Assembly: GCA_018894775.1 (NCBI GenBank)
Contig: JAHIPG010000228.1
Coordinates: forward strand, 1-11,741
Direction: 5' to 3'
Source: Nanobdellota archaeon
Lineage (GTDB): Archaea; Nanobdellota; Nanobdellia; SCGC-AAA011-G17; VGLX01
DNA: 11,741 nucleotides
Every line of letters begins with the position of its first letter. Within the stretch, counting starts at the first letter, position 1. Positions 1 through 6,121 of the stretch are shown piece by piece. The notes beneath the pieces were generated by a model, which was given only the letters and a program-made list of their open reading frames with translations, made no database searches and was not told the DNA's origin. The translations under genes and the position numbers were made by a program.

Positions 1-144
1 GAATCATTTCCAGATGGTCAGTATAGAAAAGATTTGTGTAGTGACAAATTATTTAATATAATAGGTAGTTTTAAGTTTACTTCTTTATCTGATGGAATAA
101 AAAGAACTTATGAATGGTTTAAAGAAAAAGAGGAAAGAATATGA
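1..144 (+). CDS. fcl: GDP-L-fucose synthase-like epimerase/reductase, C-terminal end only
   Basis: The open frame enters from the left edge and ends at TGA 142-144, giving the last 47 residues of a protein. These contain PDGQYRKDL, SDKLF and a final DGIKRTYEWF block. That matches the C-terminal pattern of GDP-L-fucose synthase (an extended SDR), where a P-D-G-x-x-R-K segment in the sugar-binding domain is followed by a leader such as 'LEEGIRKTYEWF'. Enzymes of this family epimerise and reduce GDP-4-keto-6-deoxymannose; the homologue ColC does the same with the 3,6-dideoxy intermediate to give GDP-colitose. The catalytic Rossmann half lies outside the window, so fucose synthase, ColC and other GDP-sugar SDRs cannot be told apart. 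Its stop overlaps the next start as ATGA, so it is the upstream partner of the transketolase genes. Confidence 0.65.
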   Translation, partial: ESFPDGQYRKDLCSDKLFNIIGSFKFTSLSDGIKRTYEWFKEKEERI

Positions 145-1019
145 ATAAAGAAGATTTAATAGAGTTTGAAGAAGAATGTTGCCATGAAACAGATGTGACA
201 AAACTTCTGGCGGAAAAGTCGGCATGGGTAAGAAAGGAAACTTTAAGGATACACAAGACATGCCGCGAGATACGGATAGCATCGTGCCTGTCCGATATCG
301 AAATTTTCACGGTTCTTTACTACGGCAAGATTTTGAACATCAGGCCGAACGATCCGCTGTGGGGGGGTAGAGACCGGTTTATCGTTAGCAAAGCGCATGG
401 AGCGGTTTCTTTGTATCCTGTGCTGGCGGATTTTGGGTTTTTTGATCGAAGGGAGCTGGAACGAGTGTGTATGGAAAATTCGATATTCGGAAGCATTCCG
501 GACTGTCGGATACCTGGATTCGAAACAATAAACGGCTCCCTTGGGCACGGTCTCGGAGTAGCATGCGGAATCGCACTGGCTTTAAAAAGAAGCGGTAAAA
601 ACGCCAATATACTTGTTCTTATGGGGGACGGAGAGCTTAACGAGGGGTCTGTTTGGGAAGCCATCATGTTCGCAGCGCATCACCGCTTGGATAACTTACT
701 CCTGATTATAGATAAGAATGAAAAATCCATGCTAGATTACTGCAAGAACGCCATTGATTTAGAGCCTTTGGACGAAAAATTCAAGGCGTTCAATTGGAAA
801 ACAGAAATTGTAGACGGCCATAATGTGAGAGAGCTATACTATACTTTGAAGAAGCTCAAAGAGGATAGGGATGGCCAGCCAAAGGTATTGATTGCCAATA
901 CCGTAAAGGGGAAGGGTGTTCCAAGACTAGAGGCGGATCCGCTCTGTCACATAAAGTCGTTAGAACCGCATGAAATCGATGAAATAATCGGGGGGCTCGA
1001 TAATGGCTGCCGAAGTTAA
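141..1019 (+). CDS. Transketolase, N-terminal (TPP-binding) subunit
   Basis: This 292-residue protein is the pyrophosphate-binding half of a split transketolase. Seen: SKAHGAVSLY (residues 83-92, equivalent to the SKGHA active-site loop), CRIPG and NGSLGHGLG (122-139), and the thiamine diphosphate motif GDGELNEGSVWE starting at G162, with metal ligands expected at D163 and N193 (IIDKN). Near the end comes ANTVKGKGV (252-260). Length fits stand-alone N-terminal subunits of roughly 270-300 residues. AGGA at 131-134 lies 6 bases before the ATG, and the start overlaps the upstream stop as ATGA. The last 17 bases overlap the C-subunit gene. The loop reads SKAHG where most relatives have SKGHA. In a sugar cluster such pairs probably act on a nucleotide-sugar or a dedicated precursor and not in central metabolism; that is inference. 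G+C is unusually high from about base 190 to 1010. Confidence 0.93.
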   Translation: MNKEDLIEFEEECCHETDVTKLLAEKSAWVRKETLRIHKTCREIRIASCLSDIEIFTVLYYGKILNIRPNDPLWGGRDRFIVSKAHGAVSLYPVLADFGFFDRRELERVCMENSIFGSIPDCRIPGFETINGSLGHGLGVACGIALALKRSGKNANILVLMGDGELNEGSVWEAIMFAAHHRLDNLLLIIDKNEKSMLDYCKNAIDLEPLDEKFKAFNWKTEIVDGHNVRELYYTLKKLKEDRDGQPKVLIANTVKGKGVPRLEADPLCHIKSLEPHEIDEIIGGLDNGCRS

Positions 1020-1962
1020 AACAATGCGTGACGCTATGATAAATAAAATTTGTCAAGAAATGCAAAAAAGGGAAAACATCTTCTTTCTATCTGCTGATAT
1101 GGGTGCACCAACTCTCGATGAGATTAGAACAAAATTTAAGGACAGATTTGTTAGCGTCGGTATTGCTGAGCAAAATCTTATCAACGTATCGACCGGTTTA
1201 GCGCTTGAAGGTTACATCGTTTATTCCTATGCTATTGCACCATTTCTGACGATGAGGGCATATGAGCAGATAAAAAATAATGTAGCCCTAATGGCACAGA
1301 TAAAAAGGGATATGAACATTAATCTGCTTGGTGTCGGGGTTGGTTTGAGTTATGATATGTCCGGACCTTCGCATCATGCCATCGAGGATATGAGCATTAT
1401 GAGGGCTCTGCCAAATCTTATCATATTTTCACCGAGCGATTGGGTGTTGGCAGAAAAATTTGTAGATTATTCAATTAAAATTAAAAGGCCGAAATATGCA
1501 AGGTTAGATGGCAAGCCTGTGCCAAGAATTTATGATGGTGGGCAGAAAATAGATTTTCAAAAAGGATTCTGTGAGCTGGTTGCAGGGGAGAAGGTTTGTC
1601 TCGTGGCAACCGGTGTCATGACACAAAGGGCGCTAGAGGTGGCTGGCGACTGTCTCAAAAACGGCATGAAGGTGGGCGTTCTAGATATATTTTTGTTAAA
1701 ACCTTTAAATTATGACTCTATGTATGAAGCATTGAAAAAGTATGAGTGTGTTATCACGATGGAAGAAGGATTTATAAATAAGGGTGGTGTAGATGGTTTG
1801 GTCTCAGACCTGTTGAACACCAAACAACTGGATGTGAAATTAATAAATTTGGGGTTAAAAGACAGATATGTTTTTGAGATGGGAAACAGAAATTATTTGC
1901 ATAAACTTAATTATTTGGACAAAGAAAGCGTTATTAAAGTAGTCAAGGAGGTGTGGCGATGA
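1003..1962 (+). CDS. Transketolase, C-terminal (pyrimidine-binding) subunit
   Basis: This 319-residue partner subunit supplies the pyrimidine-binding domain and the C-terminal domain. The catalytic glutamate that activates thiamine lies in VGIAEQN (E56). GPSHHAIEDMSIMRALP follows from residue 121, with the paired histidines H124 and H125 typical of transketolases and DXP synthases. The C-terminal domain begins near VCLVATGVMTQRALEV and includes ITMEEGF. With the preceding product it would make a complete heterotetrameric TPP enzyme that moves a two-carbon ketol unit. The ATG at 1003 has a G-rich ribosome site (990-995) 7 bases upstream; ATG 1024 (MRDAM) is a possible later start. The 17-base overlap with the N-subunit gene suggests coupled translation. 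Base composition here falls back to about 32-37% G+C, unlike the N-subunit gene. Confidence 0.93.
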   Translation: MAAEVKTMRDAMINKICQEMQKRENIFFLSADMGAPTLDEIRTKFKDRFVSVGIAEQNLINVSTGLALEGYIVYSYAIAPFLTMRAYEQIKNNVALMAQIKRDMNINLLGVGVGLSYDMSGPSHHAIEDMSIMRALPNLIIFSPSDWVLAEKFVDYSIKIKRPKYARLDGKPVPRIYDGGQKIDFQKGFCELVAGEKVCLVATGVMTQRALEVAGDCLKNGMKVGVLDIFLLKPLNYDSMYEALKKYECVITMEEGFINKGGVDGLVSDLLNTKQLDVKLINLGLKDRYVFEMGNRNYLHKLNYLDKESVIKVVKEVWR

Positions 1963-2909
1963 AAATATTGGTCACAGGCGGTGCGGGATACATTGGGTCC
2001 ATATTAGTTCCAAAACTACTTGAAAAAGGTCATGAAGTAATAGTTGTAGATAACTTTATGTATAATCAGGCTTCATTATTAGACTGTTGCCATGAGGAGA
2101 AATTAACTATTATCCGTGGAGATGTGAGGGATAAAAAATTAATTTCTACGTGCTTAAAAAAGGTTGATGCGATTTTTCCTTTAGCATGCATTGTTGGTGC
2201 ACCGGCTTGCAAAAAAAATCCATCTGCTGCTCTCGAAATTAACTTTAATGCTATTAAGATGATTCTGGACATACGAAGGAAAGATCAGATAATTATCTTT
2301 CCTACTACGAACAGTGGATATGGGATAGGGCAGAAGGATATTTACTGCACTGAAGAAACACCTTTAAATCCTATCTCTCTATATGGCCGATTAAAGGCGG
2401 ATATAGAAAAGCATATTTTGGGATCTGGGAATGCCATAACCTTACGGCTCGCAACAGTATTCGGGATTAGCCCAAGAATGAGGTTGGACCTACTGGTTAA
2501 TGATTTTGTATATCGCGCTTTAGTAGAGCGTTCCATAACCTTGTTTGAGGCACATTTTAAGAGAAATTTTGTGTATGTTGGTGATGTAGCTAAGGCATTT
2601 ATTTATTGTCTTGAAAATTTTGATAGAATGAAAAATGAACCTTATAATGTAGGCTTAAGCAGTGCAAACCTTTCTAAGTGGGAACTTTGTGAAGAAATCA
2701 GGAAACAAATCCCAGAGTTTTGGTTTACAGAATACGAAGGGGAGGAGTGGGCGAAAGACCCTGATAAAAGAAATTATATTGTAAGTAATGAAAAAATAGA
2801 ATCCACAGGGTTTAAGGCGAAGACTTCATTACAAGAAGGTATTACAGAATTGATAAAAGGATATAAAGTCATAAAAAGGGAGGACCGTCGATTTTCCAAT
2901 GTTTGGTGA
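1959..2909 (+). CDS. NAD(P)-dependent nucleotide-sugar epimerase/dehydratase/reductase (extended SDR)
   Basis: This 316-residue extended short-chain dehydrogenase opens with MKILVTGGAGYIGS, a complete GxxGxxG dinucleotide-binding loop (G7, G10, G13). The acidic residue of VVDNF (D31) suggests NAD(H). The active site is TTNS (116-119) with YGRLK giving Y142 and K146. NFVYVGDVAKAF (203-214) and the late RNYIVSNEKIE (271-281) are sugar-side segments of this superfamily. I chose ATG 1959 and not the in-frame GTG at 1953. AAGGAGG at 1945-1951 is 7 bases from the ATG but only 1 from the GTG, and the ATG gives the ATGA overlap with the transketolase stop. Next to a transketolase, a likely job is to epimerise or reduce the product sugar (inference). 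Exact substrate is not readable from sequence. Confidence 0.88.
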   Translation: MKILVTGGAGYIGSILVPKLLEKGHEVIVVDNFMYNQASLLDCCHEEKLTIIRGDVRDKKLISTCLKKVDAIFPLACIVGAPACKKNPSAALEINFNAIKMILDIRRKDQIIIFPTTNSGYGIGQKDIYCTEETPLNPISLYGRLKADIEKHILGSGNAITLRLATVFGISPRMRLDLLVNDFVYRALVERSITLFEAHFKRNFVYVGDVAKAFIYCLENFDRMKNEPYNVGLSSANLSKWELCEEIRKQIPEFWFTEYEGEEWAKDPDKRNYIVSNEKIESTGFKAKTSLQEGITELIKGYKVIKREDRRFSNVW

Positions 2910-4389
2910 GTATATGGCAAGAGAATTAGATTTACTATTAGTTAACCCTGGCGCTCGGAAACGGGTATACAGTGAAATAAAATCTTCCCTTTGGGGAGTT
3001 GAACCCCCACTTTGGTGCGGATTAATTGCAGCATTCATTCGAGAGCAGGGATATCCAGTAAAAATAATAGACGCAGAAGCAGAGAATTGGTCTCCTGAGT
3101 ATACAGCAGAGAAAATCGCTGAATACAATCCTCTTTTGGCAGATATTATTGTACTTGGGTCAAATCCTTCCGCCGCCTCTACTCCTAAAATGACGGCTGT
3201 GCATGAAATTCTCGCTGCACTAAGAGAAAGAAATACTGATATTAAAACAATCGTCGGAGGACTTCACCCATCAGCACTTCCCGAACGAACGCTTATAGAA
3301 GATAAGCCAGATTTTGTTTGTCAGGGGGAAGGTTTTTACACCATTCTTGAACTTTTGAATGTGTTAAAATCAGATAAAGAAACAAACGATTATAAAATAA
3401 ACGGTCTTTGGTATATTAAAGATAATAAAGTGATATCAAATCCCAGAGCGCCTCTTACCAAAAATCTTGATGAACTCCCTCTTGCCGCATGGGCCCTTCT
3501 ACCAATGGACAAGTATAGAGCCCACAACTGGCATTGCTTTGACAATATTGAGCAGAGGAAACCATACGCAGTCATCTACACAAGTTTAGGCTGTCCTTTC
3601 AATTGTACATATTGCAATATTCATGCACAATACGACGGTAAACCAAGCATCCGATATCGTAGCCCTGAAAAAGTAGTTGAAGAGATAGATTTCCTTGTAA
3701 AGAATTATAAAATAAAGAATCTCAAATTTCTTGATGAGCTTTTTGCTCTTAGAGAAGACCGCGTTATTCGTATTTGTGACCTAATTATTCAAGGTGGCTA
3801 TGATTTGAACATATGGGCTTATGCAAGAGTTGATACGATTAATGAAAGAATGCTCAAAAAAATGAAACAAGCTGGCATTAATTGGCTTGCTTATGGATTT
3901 GAATCTGCAAGCAGCAAAGTTCGTAAAGGCGTCGCCAAGAAATTCGAGCAGGAGAAATTAAAAAAGGCTGTCGAAATGACACATAGCGCAGGTATTTATA
4001 TTATTGGAAACTTCATGTTTGGTCTTCCGGATGACGACCTTGAAACAATGCAAGAAACCTTAGATATGGCAAAGGAATTTAATTTTGAGTATGTAAACTT
4101 TTATACGGTTATGGCATACCCTGGTTCACAGTTATATGAGAATGCTTTGCAGAGCGGCATTGAACTACCTGAAAAATGGTATGGGTATGCCCAACATTCT
4201 GAAGAAACATTGCCATTACCAACCAAATATTTGTCAGCGGCGGATGTTCTACGTTTTCGAGATAAAGCTTTTGTGGAGTACTTCAGCAATCCAAAGTATA
4301 TAGAAATGGTCAGAAAAAAGTTTGGTCCTAAGGTTGTAGAACACATTGAGGAGATGCTCAAACATAAAATTAAAAGGAAGTTTGCCTGA
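2899..4389 (+). CDS. Radical SAM protein with N-terminal cobalamin-binding domain
   Basis: A 496-residue protein. Residues 1 to about 150 form a B12-binding-type Rossmann domain: PPLWCGLIAAFIREQGY, then VKIIDAE, IVGGLHPSALPE and VCQGEG, all characteristic of class B radical SAM proteins. The radical SAM core follows at SLGCPFNCTYC, giving the [4Fe-4S] ligands C232, C236 and C239. NWLAYGFESAS and the later MFGLPDDDLETM segment are standard strands of the TIM-type barrel. Family members carry out C- or P-methylation, ring contraction or other radical chemistry; none is identifiable here. Place in the sugar operon suggests action on a sugar or lipid-linked intermediate. Two starts are possible: ATG 2899 overlaps the SDR gene by 11 bases but its GGGAGG is 15 bases away, while ATG 2914 starts 4 bases after that gene, with GGTGAG only 3 bases upstream. 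Confidence 0.92.
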   Translation: MFGEYMARELDLLLVNPGARKRVYSEIKSSLWGVEPPLWCGLIAAFIREQGYPVKIIDAEAENWSPEYTAEKIAEYNPLLADIIVLGSNPSAASTPKMTAVHEILAALRERNTDIKTIVGGLHPSALPERTLIEDKPDFVCQGEGFYTILELLNVLKSDKETNDYKINGLWYIKDNKVISNPRAPLTKNLDELPLAAWALLPMDKYRAHNWHCFDNIEQRKPYAVIYTSLGCPFNCTYCNIHAQYDGKPSIRYRSPEKVVEEIDFLVKNYKIKNLKFLDELFALREDRVIRICDLIIQGGYDLNIWAYARVDTINERMLKKMKQAGINWLAYGFESASSKVRKGVAKKFEQEKLKKAVEMTHSAGIYIIGNFMFGLPDDDLETMQETLDMAKEFNFEYVNFYTVMAYPGSQLYENALQSGIELPEKWYGYAQHSEETLPLPTKYLSAADVLRFRDKAFVEYFSNPKYIEMVRKKFGPKVVEHIEEMLKHKIKRKFA

Positions 4390-4398
4390 AGGGATACA

Positions 4399-4824
4399 AT
4401 GAAAAATAGGGATATTGTTGGAGCGATAATTGTTAATGAGAAAAATGAAATACTATTGCAAAAAAAGACTTTTGACTACAAATTTAGTCCAGGAGGTTGC
4501 TGGACTTTTTTTGGTGGCGAAATCAAAGGCGATGAAAGCCCGGAGCAGACGCTTAAAAGAGAAATAAAAGAAGAGATAAATTATGATATAAAGAATTTTT
4601 ATTTGTTTAAGGCTGGCAGGTATAAATTTCCCTCTGGTGGACTAAAAGGAAAAAAGTATATTTTTGTAGTATTTTTCGATGGAGATATTTCACAAATTTC
4701 GCTCCGTGAAGGCGGTGGGTTTGGTTTTTTTTCCACTTCAGAATTGAATTACATAAAAATACAGAATCTTATTTTAAGAGATTTGAAGGAGTATATTAAT
4801 ACTAACTTTAAAAAGAAAAGGTGA
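4399..4824 (+). CDS. Nudix hydrolase
   Basis: This 141-residue single-domain protein carries a Nudix box beginning at G40: G, five residues, E46, seven residues, then REIKEEI (54-60). The metal-binding E55, E58 and E59 are all present. The glycine normally found after the EE pair (EExGU) is N61, so the box is slightly degenerate but probably active. Family members hydrolyse nucleoside diphosphates linked to another group X; in sugar clusters, relatives such as GDP-mannose mannosyl hydrolase act on nucleotide sugars, so a role in clearing or recycling a GDP-sugar is possible (inference). It begins 9 bases after the radical SAM stop with GAAGGG at 4388-4393 as ribosome site, so it is the last gene of the first operon. 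It ends just before a weak hairpin and T-run. Confidence 0.88.
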   Translation: MKNRDIVGAIIVNEKNEILLQKKTFDYKFSPGGCWTFFGGEIKGDESPEQTLKREIKEEINYDIKNFYLFKAGRYKFPSGGLKGKKYIFVVFFDGDISQISLREGGGFGFFSTSELNYIKIQNLILRDLKEYINTNFKKKR

Positions 4825-4827
4825 CTG

Positions 4828-4864
4828 TCTCAGTATAGCTATAATAATACTAAATGAGATTTTT
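4828..4864 (+). terminator. Possible weak intrinsic terminator after the Nudix gene
   Basis: TCTCAGTAT (4828-4836) can pair with ATAC (4847-4850) and TGAGA (4855-4859), leaving a four-base bulge (TAAA), a ten-base loop and a run of five T at 4860-4864. It begins 4 bases after the Nudix stop codon, which is the right place to end the first operon. The stem is short and AT-rich, so it may be leaky or fortuitous. Confidence 0.35.
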
Positions 4865-4868
4865 GTAT

Positions 4869-4897
4869 GCATGCGCGCGATTGTTTTTGGCGTATGC
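4869..4897. other. GC-rich imperfect inverted repeat between operons
   Basis: GCATGCGC (4869-4876) can pair with GCGTATGC (4890-4897) over eight positions with one G-U pair, closing a 13-base loop. No T-run follows, so it is not a normal intrinsic terminator. It lies in the 163-bp gap between the Nudix gene and the second unit. A possible but poor -10 (TAAAAT, 4905-4910) follows, with TTGTTT at 4881-4886 inside the loop. It could be an operator, a pause or processing hairpin, or chance. Confidence 0.3.
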
Positions 4898-4956
4898 GAA
4901 AGGTTAAAATTGTTGGAAACCAATTACTTTATAAAGATTAAAGATAACAGGAAAAA

Positions 4957-5022
4957 ATGATGTACGAAATAATACAAAAGGCTAAAAATGGTGGTGATGG
5001 CGTTGCGAATAAATTTTGGTGA
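4957..5022 (+). other. Short upstream reading frame (21 codons) overlapping the next gene start
   Basis: ATG 4957 (followed by a second ATG at 4960) has an AGG-containing ribosome site at 4949-4951. It opens a frame for MMYEIIQKAKNGGDGVANKF plus W, ending at TGA 5020-5022. It overlaps the first 35 bases of the 3-dehydratase gene in another frame. It may be a leader peptide that couples translation to that gene, or a leftover of an older gene end. No family is recognised and it may not be expressed. Confidence 0.25.
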
Positions 5023-6121
5023 CTTAAGGATAGGAGAAATAGCAAAAGAACGATTAAAGCGAGCTATAGCTAAGCACTGGGTTTCAGAAGGCGATAATGT
5101 AAAAGAATTTGAACAAAAATTTGCAAAGCAATTTGGATATAAACATGCTATTGCAACAAGTTCAGGTACAACCGCGTGTATTGCTGCTCTTGCATCATTG
5201 TATGATTTTGGTGCAGAAAGAGGAGATGAAGTAATAGTTCCAGCAGCAACGTTTGTTGCTACTGCGAACGCAGTTCTGGCAGCAGGATTTACACCGAAAT
5301 TTGTAGATATTGAGTTAGAAACCCTAAATATAAATCCTAACAAAATTGAAGAGGCAATAACAGATAAAACTAAGGCAATAATGCCTGTACATCTTATAGG
5401 AAAGCCATGTGAAATGGACATAATACTTAGGATTGCAAAGAAATATGATTTAAAAGTAATTGAGGATGCCTGTGAGGCTCATGGTGCAACCTATAAAAAT
5501 AAAATCGTTGGAACTATTGGTGATATGGGTGCATTCAGCTTTTACTGTGCTCATCTTATTGTCTGTGGCGAAGGAGGGATGGTTGTGACAAACGATGACA
5601 AAATTGCAAATGTAGTTAGGTCAGTAAAAACACATGGTCGCCCGACAGGGTCGATTTATTTTGACTTTCACCGATTTGGTCTTAATTTGAGAATGAACGA
5701 CTTAACTGCTGCTATTGGGATAGAAGGTATTGAGCATTTTGATGAAATATTTAACAAACGTAAAGATAATCTATACAAACTTTTGAGTCTAACCAAAGAT
5801 TTATCGAAATACTGTTATTTCATAAAAGAAGAAAAACATGAAAAGGTCTGTCCACATGCTTTTCCATTAGTTTTGAAAGACAAGAAAAATGATTGCGCTA
5901 AACTTTATAAATACTTAGATTCCAAAGGGATACAGTGCAAAACGTTATTTGGGTCATTACCAACTCAGCATAAAGCATTCGAATTTTTAGGCTACAAATA
6001 CGGCGATTTCCCTATAGCAGAATATGTCGGAAAAAATGGGTTACATTTTGGCATTCATCAATATCTAAATGATGATGATTTAATTTATATCAAAAATACA
6101 TTGGAAGGCTATTTCAAATGA
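4988..6121 (+). CDS. DegT/StrS-fold PLP protein with His in place of the catalytic Lys: probable sugar 3-dehydratase (ColD/RfbH type)
   Basis: This 377-residue protein has the DegT/DnrJ/EryC1/StrS fold: the SSGTTA phosphate-binding turn (58-63), PAATFVATANAV (85-96), VIEDACEAHGA (157-167) with the PLP-ring aspartate, and GEGGMV (194-199). True aminotransferases of this family have Lys in the FSFHxxK position. Here the aligned segment FSFYCAH gives His189 (codon CAT at 5552-5554). ColD, which forms GDP-4-keto-3,6-dideoxymannose, and RfbH, the CDP-sugar 3-dehydratase, carry this same change and use PMP to remove the C3 hydroxyl. Length resembles ColD (about 390) more than RfbH (about 437, with an iron-sulfur cluster). 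ATG 4988 has AAGG at 4978-4981, 6 bases upstream; ATG 4997 is possible. The stop overlaps the glycosyltransferase start as ATGA. The family is certain; the dehydratase call rests on one residue and context. Confidence 0.85.
   Translation: MVVMALRINFGDLRIGEIAKERLKRAIAKHWVSEGDNVKEFEQKFAKQFGYKHAIATSSGTTACIAALASLYDFGAERGDEVIVPAATFVATANAVLAAGFTPKFVDIELETLNINPNKIEEAITDKTKAIMPVHLIGKPCEMDIILRIAKKYDLKVIEDACEAHGATYKNKIVGTIGDMGAFSFYCAHLIVCGEGGMVVTNDDKIANVVRSVKTHGRPTGSIYFDFHRFGLNLRMNDLTAAIGIEGIEHFDEIFNKRKDNLYKLLSLTKDLSKYCYFIKEEKHEKVCPHAFPLVLKDKKNDCAKLYKYLDSKGIQCKTLFGSLPTQHKAFEFLGYKYGDFPIAEYVGKNGLHFGIHQYLNDDDLIYIKNTLEGYFK

Noticed and set aside
1953..1958. GTG at 1953 as the start of the SDR gene
   Set aside because: The ribosome site AAGGAGG ends 1 base before it. 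ATG 1959 has ideal 7-base spacing and gives an ATGA overlap with the upstream stop.
4869..4876. GCATGCGC also present near 10483-10490, as a dispersed repeat
   Set aside because: The shared stretch is only eight bases and partly palindromic, and the flanks do not align well enough to support a repeat family.
4924..5421. A 165-codon minus-strand frame opposite the DegT/StrS gene start
   Set aside because: Low-complexity, serine/alanine-rich translation with no domain. It lies antisense to a well-supported PLP-enzyme gene, so it is a shadow of that coding strand.
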